A stretch of DNA of 64,000 nt, from assembly GCA_002794735.1 (NCBI GenBank), contig NBAZ01000001.1, positions 62,001 through 126,000 on the forward strand, given 5' to 3'. This DNA is from Pyrrhoderma lamaoense. Taxonomy: Eukaryota > Basidiomycota > Agaricomycetes > Hymenochaetales > Hymenochaetaceae. The position numbers were made by a program, and so were the translations under genes. The notes under the pieces were generated by a model that was not told where the DNA came from, searched no databases, and saw only the letters and a program-made list of their open reading frames with translations. Shown one piece after another: positions 12,790-24,913 of the stretch. How positions within the stretch are numbered: the stretch's first letter is position 1; every line of letters begins with the position of its first letter.

Positions 12790-15700
12790 CTATGACCCAA
12801 CACTGGCACGTGGAAGAGAAATGCTAGAGACAAGACGAGGTGCGGTAGAACGTAAAGAGGACTGGCTTTGTTGTCGAAGTTGCGATTCAGCTTTCATCCT
12901 CTGCTTCTTTATATCATCATCCTTTAGTTTCGCTGCCAGGGAAATGTTCAGGAACTGTTCAGGATCACTAGGTAGTAACGACATGGTTTCAGGTTTGGCT
13001 AAGATAGCAAGCACAGCAGAACGATCTCGTGAAGTTTCGATGAAATTTTTGCTACATGATAATATTGCAAAAGCAACACGGAAAAGGAACGATGGGCCTA
13101 AAAATATAAAGCAATTAAGCTGACATCACTGTGTATGGTAATTAAGGAGATAGTTACCCTCGCAAAGGTACACGTCCCAGACGCGATTAACAAAATCCTG
13201 AGGTAAGGTTGTTGAAAAGAGGGAAGGGAACCTATAGAGAAGTAAATAAAAGCAAACAATGCACATAATGGTCTAGGGATTTACCAATTGCGACAAATCT
13301 CTAGAGGTGCAATACCCAATTCAACAAATAGCTTCTTGGCCAGCTGAGGATTGAGCATTTCTACAGATTTACCGAACACTATCGCATCGGCCTCCATTTG
13401 CACAGATTTCGAGGAGAAATACGCTCGAAGATGGGAGTCCATGATAGATATGAAAGTCCAGAATGCATCCTCTTCAGGTGATTGTAGGAGTAGATGTCCA
13501 GCGACAAGGGCGAGGCCTATTTGCTGTATAAGCATCATTCAACATTCACACAGATCTCTTACTTACTAGTTTGATATTCGAGGTCTGGAACCATCGTAAG
13601 ATAAGTCTGAAGTAAACCGACAAGTGGTCCTTTAGGATCTTGTAGATGTCGTTGGTCAGGGAAACAGCGGACTGCATCACGCTCAATCGCATCTGTAGCA
13701 GCTATACGCCCTCTCCTGCCAAGTTTTCCATATACCCCTGGGATTTGTTTAGCTTTGCTATCAGCTAGATGACTCCACACAAGGTATCGGACCGAAGAAG
13801 GTACTCCTTCGAGAACAAGCCGTCTTATCTTTTTGCTTTTACGAGCCTGTGATGCTGGTACGGCAGACATTGTTGATATCCACTTATTCTCTCGGTTTCT
13901 GTGAGCCTCCATCGATGAAGTTAACTCTAAAGGTTTTCCGTGTCTGGTAGGTGGTTCTTGTGGCTCTGCGATAGAATTTTGGACAGGGGAGAGAACTGAT
14001 CGAAGGGAACCTGGATTGGGACTTTCATCACGCTGCTCCTGCTGTAGCGATGGTCGCTCTTCCAACACTTCTCTTCCCGGCGTGGAATCATCACTCATAG
14101 GTTCAGATGAAACGCGATGCATTGTAGGACGAATCATCTCAAACTCAGCATCTTGGACGTGTACCGTCTCAGGTTGGTTGTCAAAGTCGAATATTGGAGT
14201 TGCAGGCCCTGTGCTAGGGGAAGGGGTCTGCCCGTCTAGTTGATCCTTAACAGAGCTGCCGCGAATACGCAGATGAGAAAGCGATATCTTAGACTTAACA
14301 GAATTAGAACGTTGTACAGAGTTCTCATTTGCCAATTGTAAACTGTTTGCAGATGGAGATGCAAAAGCAGCACGAAGATCACTAGTTGATGAGGTGTGAG
14401 AATGCTGTGAAACCGTTCTCTGGTGTACTTTGCTCGGGGATGATAACCGCCTCAGACGTTGCATCGCTGAAGGGGTTGAAGTTGGTGTTGAATTACTGGA
14501 AGAATTTTCGCCAGAATTGCGGCGAAGAGAGTGAAATATAGAGGTCGATGGACTAACGAGGGGACTTTCTGATCTTGGTAACTTAATCACAGAACCAGTC
14601 TCAGGAACATCTTCCATTTTCTCCAACGAAGTCGAGCTCTTTGCTTTAGGAAAAGTAGCAACTCCGTCTAGACTTGCAGAACGAGTTCCACCCTCATCTC
14701 CAGAGAGGATTGGTACCCGTCCTAAGGGACTGCTTGACTTTGATAATGAGAACGAACGAGGTGTACCTAGAACGGTATTGTTCTGTGGCAATGATAAAGG
14801 TGAAGGAGAATGTGTACCTCGGCTGGACGAAAGGCTAGATACAGAAGTCTGACGGGACTGGTGTACATTCAATGGAGGAGTAACGACCCCTTTCATATTC
14901 GCAGCATCCTTCAGTGATTGCAGACTCGCTGTTCTTGTAGGTCTATTTTGCTCTTCACTAGTCCTGCCCTTCACATCCAAAGGAGCAGCAGCATCACGAG
15001 CGAATCCCGAAAATGACCTTGAACGAGGTCTCGCAGTACCCACTTGGGGGGAGAAGTTAGGCCGAAGCAAAACATTAGACCCAGAACTTCCATCCGCCTT
15101 GTCCCCGTTTTGTTTAGTAATGAACGGAATCGGAGCCCGCGGACCTAGTCCATTATTTACCTTCTCACTGGAGGTTGGTAAAGGGGTTGAAGGAATGCTA
15201 ACACTCTGACTAAGTGGAGAAGCACCAGTTGTCGCTGAACGTCGAGGTACACGAGAACCAGGTGCAGGGCTGTTTGTTCGGCTGACTGGTTCAGGGGGGA
15301 AAGGAGATAAGGACCACATCATTAATACAGGTCCATCTGAAGTTGAAAGATCCACAACGGGTTTTCCATATATCGTCGGGTTATGAGGTATTCCTGCTGG
15401 TCCGAAACGATTTGCAGCTGCCATACGAAGCATAGACACAAGAGAACTTGCGGCAGGAGAGTCGGAGAGTGATGATGAAGCTGGGACAGGATCATGTGTT
15501 GGCGGCATCCCGTAGGTACTAACTCGTTGACCAGAAAGAACAAGGGGATTCGGAGGTGGGGCGTTTGGATGGGGCAAGAAGAGTGCTTGTTCAGGATGTA
15601 GTTGGGGGCGGAGATGAGAAGCAGCAGGTGCGGGTTGTGATTGCCCACGGGGCGGAGTTGAACTTAATTGCTTGGCCTCTTGAGGAGGAAGAGGACTAGA

Positions 15701-18100
15701 TCTGCCCTGGATTCGTAATGGCTGAGTTGTCGAAGTAGTAGAATTTTTCGAAGTTGATTGAACATTGGCTGTCATATTGTTCTTTGGTTCATTAGAAAGC
15801 AAAGCAGATGAAAGTTTCAAATCTGCCTCCATCTTCCTGATAACATCAGATACATTCGACACGTCCGATACATCCGTTGCGAAACTTTTATCTGAAATTG
15901 AGGATTGTACAGACTCCCTAGCTTCATTGATGTTGATTGAACTATCACCAGGATTTATTTCGTCATCTGCAGGGACAACCATAACATTAATATCCCCGTC
16001 GTCGTCATCAACCACGATCCCCCACCCATATGCATCTCGTTTTCCCGAACTTTGCCTATGCCCTGGCCAGCAACAGCTTCTAGTGAACCAGGGCCTGCGC
16101 CGGGAAAATGACTCGACTTATTTACATTTTCATTCTCTAATCTCTGGCGCAGGGCAGATGCAGCTCCTGATACACTGGCAATCCCGTTAGTATCAATTCT
16201 TTCATTGGCATTGAACGAGGCTACGCTTGGCGCAGGACTGGCAGACGGTGTTTCATCTGTTCCAAAGCTTGTGACTCGTGATGAAGACGTCCGAGGTGAT
16301 GGGAAATTCGTATGAAGTAAAGGGGATGGCTGAGGTGAAGAAGAATTATAATCTATGGTCGAACGCTTATCTGTTACTGAAGATTGAGTAGCACTTGAGG
16401 GTTCCGCAGATATAGGACCCGAAGGGGAAAGAAGAACGGGTGGATTCGAGCTTTTCGCCAGTGATAGAGGTGGTGGTATATGTTTCTTTCTATCTTCAAC
16501 CACCGAATGTAAGCTTCGCCCACTCATCGCTGAGTCTGAACGAGGGAATCCTTCTGCTGGGATCGGGGGCGGTGGATCTAATTCACCGTCCCCGACGTCT
16601 ACCCGGGAAATCATACTAAAGCGCGACTTTCGTCGCGAACCCTTCGTCATGACGGAGTATCGTGAGTATCGGTAGCTGTCATAGATATCCGCACCATCCC
16701 AGTAGCTAGCGTCGTCATCGTCTATATACTCTTCATCTTCTTCATCGTCCTCTGCATTGTTTTTCTCCTCAGGTTTTTCTATCTCTACTGAATCCTCCCT
16801 ACTTTTTTGATTGTTGTCTTCATCTGTGCGAACCGGGGGTCTGGGAGTTAAGGGTACCTCTACATTATTAACATTATTATCCTCTTCATCATCCTCATCC
16901 GCCATTCCTTGCAACATTGACAGTCCGATACCTCCCATATCTGCGTCATCAGACTCCGCTCGAGACAATCGACCAAGTCCCTCAGGCATTTGCATAGACG
17001 AACGATAAGACTGGGTACTATATACAGAGGAACGTAGTGAAGCCTGATATAAACTCGATACCTCGGGTGCTGAGTTTCGTGATTCTGGTCGTTCTTCTTC
17101 ATGAGCAGAGCTTTCATTCTCTAGAATCGTCCCCTGTAGATCTAATTTAGGTATCTCTGCTGGAGGAACGGATGTCGTTTGTACAGCAGTATCCTGGGGT
17201 GAGACCTGCACGACCACATCTACATCCACGTGAACCTTTATCCCGCCTGAAGTTGTTTTCTGAGGTGATGGTGGCGATGCCTGAGACTGAGAAAGAGGTG
17301 ATGGAGGAGGCAGGGGTGATGGAGGCATATCAAGCGACGTCGTCCGAGGAGAGGCGGCGAAGGGAAGTTGTTGGGGTGTCACGATGCGTGTTCGTCGTCT
17401 GTTTCCTTTCTCATCATCGGTCAATGCCCGCGAATTAGGACGGGAACGACTCCCAGAACGCGAACGAGGAAGAAACATCTCCAAACCCGGTAAATCATCT
17501 GTAGCACGCGTCCGGCGCCTCGGTTTGCCCTCTACATCACTTTCTTCATCCAAGTCTTTTGTACGGACAGGCGGAGAGTCAAGTTCGAGATCAAATGGGT
17601 TTGTTATCATTTCTGATTCACGTGTAGATGATCTCCACCTGGGTGAATCTACAACCCCCGTAGTACTAGTTCCTGCAAGAGCAGCAGGCGTGACACGCGG
17701 AGATGGAGATACTGAAGGTATGGGGGAGCTTGCTGCAGACATGGACGGTTGCCCCATCATAGACGGTGAAGCGGATACCCGTTTTGTCATAACTGGACGC
17801 TTAAGCTTGCCGTGAAAACGGACGTGCTCCCCCTTGAAGTGGCCAACTACACCTTCACAATAGCCTAGATAGAGACCGTCGTTACTAGCTAGTTGCATTA
17901 AAACTGTTATATTGTCATCCTGAATCCCGTCAGCGTTAGAAAACGGATGATGATTCCCGTCAGAAAGAAAAAGTAAAACGAGCCTTCAGAAACATAAGGT
18001 CCTCCGGACTTTCTGCAATACAGTCCTGAATCGCTGTACATTTTCCTATTCCCCCCTTTGCTGCGAAGCGAGTCCACCGTGCAAGGTCAACAGCATCCAT
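12790..18100 (-). CDS. SH3 and TBC-domain protein, probable Rab GTPase-activating protein
   Basis: Five exons: 18100-17984, 17919-13567, 13516-13285, 13231-13158 and 13097-12790. They give 1,694 residues if one base missing near 16,052 is allowed. The start ATG sits in a good context (ctaccATGG) and opens with MDAVDLARWTRF, a conserved N-terminus of fungal relatives as I recall them. Residues of roughly 30-85 form an SH3 domain (DNITVLMQ, LYLGYCEGVVGHF). A Ser/Pro-rich, low-complexity middle of more than 1,200 residues follows, with acidic patches and the motif KRDAYGWG. The TBC domain is C-terminal: EGVPSSVRYLVWSHL, then IERDAVRCFPD with the arginine-finger pattern IxxDxxR, SPEEDAFWTF and FVNRVWDVYLCEG. 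The usual YxQG glutamine-finger motif reads YQTS. Its expected role is to stimulate GTP hydrolysis by a Rab in membrane traffic; the target is unknown. Intron 1 begins with GC rather than GT. Confidence 0.9.
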
Positions 18101-18911
18101 GGTAGTCGTTGGAAGAAGAAAGATGGGCCGGAGCTGTGCTCCCGAGTTATAAGTGATGATGTGATGATGGCAGTTTCAAGTCCAAACAGCCCCGGATAGG
18201 GGGGAGGACCTCCAGGATGATGTGAGGGATGCAAAAGGAGTGTTTCGAGGAGGGAAAAAGAGGAAAGTAACGAGCGACAATGAGAAGGAAGGAGTAAGAA
18301 GGAGGACGAGTTTGTCGGTGAAGACGGCGAAGAGATTTCGCTGCACGGATACACCATTTTAGGCGATCAGCGCTACTTCTCAATTAGTTTTTAATATAAA
18401 AATATATAAGAAAATCTTCTTCACTACTAGCTCTTCGTCTTCGCAGTAGGTAAGGAAAAAGTACCTGGTCAACCACTAATCGCCGCAGTTGCTGCGAGAA
18501 GTGTGCTTGTTCTCGCCAATTATTTCCCACAACATACGTGCGCCATTATTGGATAGGATGAAAGCTCGGTTTGCATTGATTTGTACCGGGTGGCTTCCGA
18601 ACTTCCCCAGTTCAGTATCGCAACTTCTGGAAATTTATGCAAAAATTACCCCCGTATTTTTCCCGCAAAAAAGAGCAGTTAAACTTGCTTGATAAAATTA
18701 AACTTAAATGCCTCATATATAACGCAGCTTACATATACATATATTAAAGGTCAAAACCAGTTAGGCAAAGTAAACAGCTATTCAAGATGTGCAAACAGCG
18801 GTTACCTTTGCTGTTTCACCTCTCTTCAGTAATATATACCTATGCTCTCTTCCCCCAGTCCCATTGTTGTCTTTAACTTCTCAGTGTGTAAATAGTTACG
18901 ATGCACTAGTA
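18101..18911. promoter_or_regulatory. Divergent intergenic region, TBC gene and kinase gene
   Basis: The SH3-TBC gene reads leftward from 18,100 and the kinase gene reads rightward from 18,912, so their promoters share this interval. The left half is rich in CT on the minus strand, as in fungal 5' UTRs. I found no clear coding exon inside and no well-placed TATA box for either gene. Confidence 0.5.
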
Positions 18912-20634
18912 ATGGATCAGCGTACTAGACACGCTAGGGTACGGTATCAACACGACGGCAGGCTTGCTCAAGGGCGACGGTTAGGAAAGGAATTTCTAGA
19001 CCAAGCACAAAGGACGTATGATAAGCTTAAGAGTAAGCTTGACCAGGTTAAACAGACATGATACAAAAAAAAGAGGAAATTATGTACCAACACAAAAAGA
19101 AAAGCAACCAGTTGGGAACCAATGGCTCAAAGGCATCGGATCTGGAGCTTTTGGCAAAGTTTATGTGCGTTTAGCTATTTACTCATATATACTATATGTC
19201 TTGTAGCTAACGTAAATTATATATTTAAAACAGCTAATGAGAAAATTAAATCATCAAACAGGCGTTTCAAAGTTATATGCAATCAAGACTATCCCAAAAG
19301 GCAAATCCCTTGTGGAGATGTCCACTGACGAGCGGCGAATCCTTTCTATTCTCATGGTCAATTCTCATCGTAACATTGTAAGCTTCCCTGCCCCCTCTTG
19401 GTACATGTTTCCGTGTTAATAATAGGAAAATAGGTCGGATACTTTGGTTGGTTTGTAAGCTCGAATCGGAGACTATTCGAAGGCGTTCCACATAATTGCT
19501 TCGCCTTTGAATACGTTGATGGAGGAGACTTGGTAGATAAAATGACAGCGTCAAGAAATAGAATCCCGGAGAGCACTTGCGCGTTCATCGTAATGTAAGT
19601 ACTTCTCCAATCTGTGGTTAGGAGAGTTGTAGTAACTTATAAAAACGAAAAGGCAAGTACTCAAAGGTCTCAGACATCTACAAAGGTTCAGGATTATTCA
19701 CCGAGATATCAAGTATGGGTTATATCTTAATGCTCATAGGGATTGATACTAGAACTGACCGGTTATACAGGCCAGCAAATATACTCCTCACAAGAAACAA
19801 TATTGCAAAGATAACGGATTTTGGCCTGTAAGTTTATTACCTTTCTGATCCGTTCCAGGTATGCCTATACTAAAGTACGTATGTAGATCAACCCGGCTAC
19901 CTAGAGGCAAAACTGAGATACAGCAAATATGGAGTGGGACACCGTGTTTCATTCCTCCTGAAGGGTGGTCAGGGAGACTCGGATATAAATTTGATTCGTT
20001 CTCAGTCGGGTAAGCCTGATTTGTAACCTGTTCCCAGTTCGCAAAACTTACTCAAATGTGATCGGTCTCTAGTGTGATGGTTTACGTACTAAGTAATCGA
20101 GGGTTTCATCCATTTGAGCAATTGCCAATTGAAGTATATCATGCGCAGCTGAAGGCGATTCAACCAGCTTTGTTTCGAAATCGTTGGTTTTTTATTTACA
20201 ATAGATATGAAGCTCGCATACTAACGTCTTTATATTTCAGAAGAGGCGAACAAGGATATAATCGCGGAACAAGCTAAACAGCTATTTCTCAGTGATATCT
20301 CTACTCGGATCACTAGAAATCGACAAAACTGGTACCACTTTCTTAAAAATAGAGAGTATTCAATAGGTATGTGGTGTCACAACTTATCATCGTCTCAAAG
20401 AGACTAACACAAAGTGGGAGGGAAGAGATGAGAGAATTTGCTGATAGACTTCTCGAAAAAAACCAATACAAACGTCTTTCTGTAAGCGAAGCGCTCAAAG
20501 ACCCCGTAAGTAGCCAAGGTCTACTTAAATCATCGCAAAAATGCAACTGACAAATATTTCTTTTGTTTCATGCTCTCAAGTGGATATTGCGATGGAACAT
20601 CGGGCCTACTCGGCTTTTAAGACCGGAAACATAG
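18912..20634 (+). CDS. Divergent Ser/Thr protein kinase, CAMK-like
   Basis: Eleven exons: 18912-19032, 19076-19164, 19234-19377, 19434-19594, 19653-19712, 19771-19827, 19887-20009, 20073-20182, 20241-20366, 20426-20505 and 20581-20634. They sum to exactly 375 codons, so the model gives 374 residues with no frame correction. Visible kinase elements are the glycine loop GIGSGAFGKVY, the catalytic lysine in YAIKTIPK, hinge FEYVDGGDL, catalytic loop HRDIKPANILL, metal-binding DFGL, and RLLEKNQYKR near the end of the C-lobe. The activation segment ends PPE instead of APE, and the usual DxWSxG reads DSFSVG. All catalytic residues are kept, so activity is plausible. It lies beside two CaMK genes but differs clearly from them. 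Branch-point-like CTAAC sequences support the late introns. Pathway unknown. Confidence 0.82.
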
Positions 20635-20903
20635 TATAACAGACCACTTTCCGTGATGGTATCAGGAAGTATCATCTTTTCTTAGATCTTCTTCTGGAGA
20701 CGATTCTCCATAGCCCCTTTGAACAGAGATACATTACAACATGTTATATTAAAGCCTTTTTATCTCCGCTTTCAAGAGGTTTTTATATTCTAGAAAACAC
20801 CCCAAAGTATGGATGAAGACATAGGCTTTATGATTGCTGTAACAATCTGACCCACTGTTTATTGATAGACAGTATATATTTTGCCACAATTCCCAAATAG
20901 ACA

Positions 20904-20975
20904 TCTCTGGTAGTATATCGGTTAGTACACGCGCCTGTCACGCGCGAAAGCGGGGTTCGACTCCCCGCCAGAGAG
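20904..20975 (+). tRNA. tRNA-Asp (GTC), copy 3
   Basis: Identical over 72 nt to copy 1, with the same cloverleaf and GTC anticodon. A T8 run begins a few bases after the discriminator G and should terminate Pol III transcription. It sits between the 3' ends of the divergent kinase and the CaMK gene. Confidence 0.96.
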
Positions 20976-21297
20976 CTAAGTTTTTTTTCTGCTAAACCTT
21001 TCGTTGTTTACTTCTATAAGACACCTTCTTCCCCACTGCTTTCATAAAATAAAATAACCTTAAACTTATGCATCCAATGCATCTACAGTTGCTTACCTAT
21101 AATACAGAATAAACTTGTTTATTATTAGCAGATGATACAAATTCTTCTATAATTTAATATACACGCATAAACTAAGAAGATGTCCTTTAATTATGTACCA
21201 TTCTTTATTTTCCTTCCATTTCGTAACGTGAAATGAGTCCAGCCCAGTATACATATCCAAGAAGAAGACGAAAAGCGAATCATGAAGTCGTTAAGCT
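20976..21297. other. Short A/T-rich intergenic spacer
   Basis: A/T-rich sequence between the third tRNA and the 3' end of the minus-strand CaMK gene. I see no coding potential. It probably contains the 3' UTR of the CaMK transcript. Confidence 0.5.
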
Positions 21298-23380
21298 TTA
21301 CTCCCTATGATGAGAGTGAATCCCGAGCCTTTGTAGTAAGCCTATCCAGCCATGTTCGTGATTCCTGTTTTGATTATTGTCCTGATCGGTTTCTTCATCC
21401 TCTTCTGTTACAGGATTTGATAAGTCAAACGATCCAGGAACTCTGTACAGATGCTCATCGTCTTCGTGGTTCGGTATGCTTAAGTTCTTTGCAGCAACCT
21501 GGGGAATGGAATCAGGTTCGCTTTGAGGGATTTGTTGAGTTACACGTTGTATAACTTCATCCTCTCGTAAAGGTTGAGAAGTCCTATTTTCCTCTTCCAT
21601 TCCTTCATTCACATCTCCATGAACCTCTGCATTCACTGCTCATTCTCCCTCGGAGGGTGTACCTTTACGTTATCGTTCTCCTCGTGATGTGGATCAAGAA
21701 CATTACTAGAACTGGATAGTCTACGATGAGGGCTTGTAATCCGTTTTTAACACCGAGGCTAGCGCGACTTCCATGTGCGATGTAATCGCGTCCGGGTGTA
21801 CTAGGCTCTGCAGGAGTTCTCCAGCCAGCGCTCTCAGTCTCACTCCTCTCATCGTCACTTGCATCTGTTGGACTTGGCATCGAATTTTTTCGAAGTTGCT
21901 CCCTTTCTGACCGGTCTGAACCGGCTCTACGCAAACGACCCATAGCAATTGCCCCGTTTATCGCACTACGCCATCTTGCTTTAGGATTAAAGTTTTCACG
22001 TAACCCAGATAGATCGTGTTCTGCATCTAGTGCAACCCCTTCGCCAGCTTTCTTCAGAGAGAGCCATTCATGAGCAAGCGCTTCATCCGCTGTAGCACGT
22101 TCTGCAGGATCTGCGACGACGAGCCTCGAGATAAAATCTTTAGCGACTTGGGACACTTGTTTCCAGTATCTGTCGTGGAAAGTGAGTTTACATGCACTGA
22201 CTTCTCGGTAGAGGTCCGCGGGGTCCTCGGAGCGGAAAGGAGTGTACCCGCATAACATGACGTAGGTGATAATTCTATATCAAATTCAGCGTCAAGACAA
22301 GACGATCGCTAGTAACAGTAAGCTGTGAGCAAAGAGTTAAAACTTACCCAGTTGACCATATATCAACTTTTTTTGAATGTCCAGACTTCTTGAGAACCTC
22401 AGGAGCAACATATCCTAGTGATCCAGCAACGGTGAATAGCTGCTCATCAGAACTATGAAGGTGTTTGGCGCTGTTCGTAGGTAATTAGTATGCTGGCCAC
22501 GACTCCTAGCTTCCGCTATTACACTGACATTCCAAAATCTGCTATTACAATGTCTGAGTCCGACAGATGCGTCCGGTACAGTATGTTCTCAGGCCTGGAG
22601 ATACTGTTAAAACATATACATAATCCAGAAAAAAGGATATGATTACTTGAGATCGCGATGTACTATATCATGATCATGTAGATATTTCACTCCACTCAAA
22701 ATGGAGCTGCGGAGATGTCAATCATAGAGGCCTATTCGAGAAATGAGATGAATTACCGCACGACAACCACTGCATCAGCTTCAGTAAACTTTCCTTTCTT
22801 GCATATCCGTTCAAATAGCTCGCCGCCAACTGCGAGCTCGAAAGAGAGATAGTACTTTTCACGCGACTCAAACCATTCGTAAAATTTGACCTATCTCTCG
22901 TAAAGCAAGTAGAGAGGTGGATTATGCTAAGTTACGCACTATATTGGGATGATCTAAGCCCCGGAGCACCTCCATCTCCCCCCATACTGCTTCTTCATTC
23001 CCCTTCACTTTCTTCTTTGCGATTACTTTGAGTGCAACATCTTTTCGGATGCCCGTCGAGTCTTTTGACGAGGAGGTTGCCGTCCGGGAGTGACCTCCAA
23101 GCCTTGGCTTAGGGGATCCTGGAGGAGATGGCTCGTCAGATGGTGTCGTGTTTCCCCTCGGCAAGCCATGTTCTGCAATAAGCGTCTGGCCTGGCGGAAC
23201 ATGCCATGTTGCCCGCTACACTATGTTTAGAACGGTGCATTCGACCCTAAAATAGAGTGTGCATACAATAACTTTTCCGAAAGTGCCTCTTCCGAGAACT
23301 TCATGAAATTCGTAGTTTTTCTTCTTTGAGAACGATGGGGGCTGAGCCAGTAGAGCTGACTCTCCAATTGATAGCTTCAT
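21298..23380 (-). CDS. Calcium/calmodulin-dependent protein kinase, CAMK1/CMK type
   Basis: Seven exons: 23380-23267, 23215-22940, 22890-22757, 22706-22647, 22594-22529, 22470-22348 and 22274-21298. With two single-base gaps allowed in the last exon (near 21,734 and 21,636) they encode 583 residues. Motifs in order are [71 protein letters not shown] and LCGYTPF. About 60 residues, including a Pro/Ser-rich insert, separate the glycine loop from the lysine, which I recall as typical of basidiomycete CMK kinases. After the kinase domain, [12 protein letters not shown] and a basic stretch to GRLRRAG look like the autoinhibitory and calmodulin-binding segment. The tail is acidic and low-complexity. 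Expected role is calcium signalling in the cytosol. The last-exon frame changes could also be unrecognised introns. Confidence 0.9.
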
Positions 23381-23701
23381 CGTCCTAAAATGCTTGAATG
23401 CTTTTTACGACGCGCAGCTTTATATCAACAGTAAGCAGAGCCGTTATATTAGGCAGTTTGTCGTTTATACAAGACACAGAAAGGTCACACACCAGCGTTA
23501 TTTATCTGTCAATAGTGCTAGTAACCCGTCCTCAGCGTCTTATCCAGACCGAGTAGTTAGAACATCCGAGTGACGTACCGATAAAACTATGCATGAGAAA
23601 GACTTTCCTCTTACGGAAATTTGAGCCTTCTTTTCGCTCATATCCCGACACCCGAAGCCTGACTTTTCACTTTGCACTTGCCAACGAACAACATCAGGAC
23701 A
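23381..23701. promoter_or_regulatory. Bidirectional promoter, CaMK gene and small membrane protein gene
   Basis: Only 321 bp separate the two start codons on opposite strands, so both promoters and 5' leaders must lie here. No exon-like frame is present. I see no strong TATA box on either strand. Confidence 0.55.
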
Positions 23702-23929
23702 ATGGCCCGCAGAGCAGCACCCTCAGGTTATATGGCGGCACCGTATGGTGCCCCTCGTGCTCGTCTTACGGATCCTAATGAGACAGCTTTCGGGCGATTT
23801 TACCGTGAGCAGATCATTGCCCCTCAATACCTTGCTGGGAACATCAGCATCTTGACGAGTGTCGCCTTGTTTGCTGGTGGTGTGTTTGCAACTCGTCAAT
23901 GGGGAGAGGTGCTGACGTTTGGCCTCTGA
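23702..23929 (+). CDS. Small single-span membrane protein, possibly mitochondrial
   Basis: An unspliced frame of 75 residues. Residues 1-24 are basic and Ala/Pro/Tyr-rich and lack acidic residues, compatible with mitochondrial import. A hydrophobic span covers about residues 45-63 (ISILTSVALFAGGVFA), followed by a short TRQWGEVL tail. Size and plan resemble small accessory subunits of fungal mitochondrial membrane complexes such as Atp19-like or Tom5/Tom7-like proteins, but I do not recognise the family. The context tATGGC at the start, a position close to a shared promoter, and ordered amphipathic composition argue that it is real. Confidence 0.6.
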   Translation: MARRAAPSGYMAAPYGAPRARLTDPNETAFGRFYREQIIAPQYLAGNISILTSVALFAGGVFATRQWGEVLTFGL

Positions 23930-24913
23930 TTTTGCGGCCCTGTGATGACCGAGAAGCCATCCGTTTTCGACGGTACGTGAGCTGTTAATTCGCCTCTTGG
24001 TTTTCTCTTATTTTTTTTCGTAGTGTGTCAGACCACCATCTTCCATCAACACTTTGTCCACTGTCCGGATAGTTTTTCTGTCTGCAAAGCAGCCGATCTC
24101 ACCGGGTCATACAGTTTGATGATATCATGACAATGCTTCTGTCGTCGACGTTTAAGCCCACTTGATTATGAAAGGATGGCCCCGCATCTGACAACCCGCG
24201 TCTGGTCTTTTTTATTTTTTCCATTCCACTCTGTCTTGTAGCATTATCATACAGCACACTACTTATCCATAATAGACCGCATTTTCTGCCCTGTAGATGT
24301 TGAACTAGAACCACATGAGCGATTAGTCCGCATCAATCCAAGCTTTCTCCACTCTCCAAACACATCAGAAAAGGCCGCATGTTAGACAAGAATAAGGTGA
24401 TGATGAACTCCGCCGCAAAAAAAGGGTAATTGACGACAAGTCGTCTTTAGAGTGGGAACAATGGAAGTTTGGCCACTCCCGGTCGGTCGTTGCAACTATG
24501 TATTACTAAAATGTGCAACCGCTGCCATTCAATAAAGGGAATGTAGCCAGTACAACACTTAGTTCTATGTTTACCCAGCCACTCATCTCCATGATTGAGC
24601 TGGGTTCGATCGCCTATCTCGCTTAGAACGCCTAACCTAATTGCGATTGGCTCATAATAGTATTTCGAATGGATTATTTCGATACACCGACACCTTCTCG
24701 TGAGGTCTTGGCAGAACCGACAGCAAGAATCTGGGGCCAAGCCATGCTTGCTTTGTGCTTGGCCTGTGCTTGTCCGCAAGTAGTCTCATTCATAGTTCTC
24801 ATCCATCTCTACTATTTTATTCTTTCACTCTGTCCTACCACACGCTCCTTTGTCTTCTTCTATCACTTCCCTTGTGGATTTTCTTCTCTTCTCTTTTCGC
24901 CCATTTTTCCGCA
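23930..24913. other. Intergenic, no gene seen
   Basis: This contains the 3' flank of the small membrane protein gene and the promoter of the second CaMK-like gene. A CT-rich stretch at 24,780-24,910, directly before the ATG, resembles a fungal 5' UTR. No frame in between shows motifs. Confidence 0.5.

Noticed and set aside
16055..16140. Short intron (26, 50 or 60 nt) near the frame change of the TBC gene
   Set aside because: Possible donors and acceptors exist but are weak or too close; one missing base in an A-run gives a smoother protein before KRDAYGWG. I keep the frame-break reading but cannot exclude an intron.
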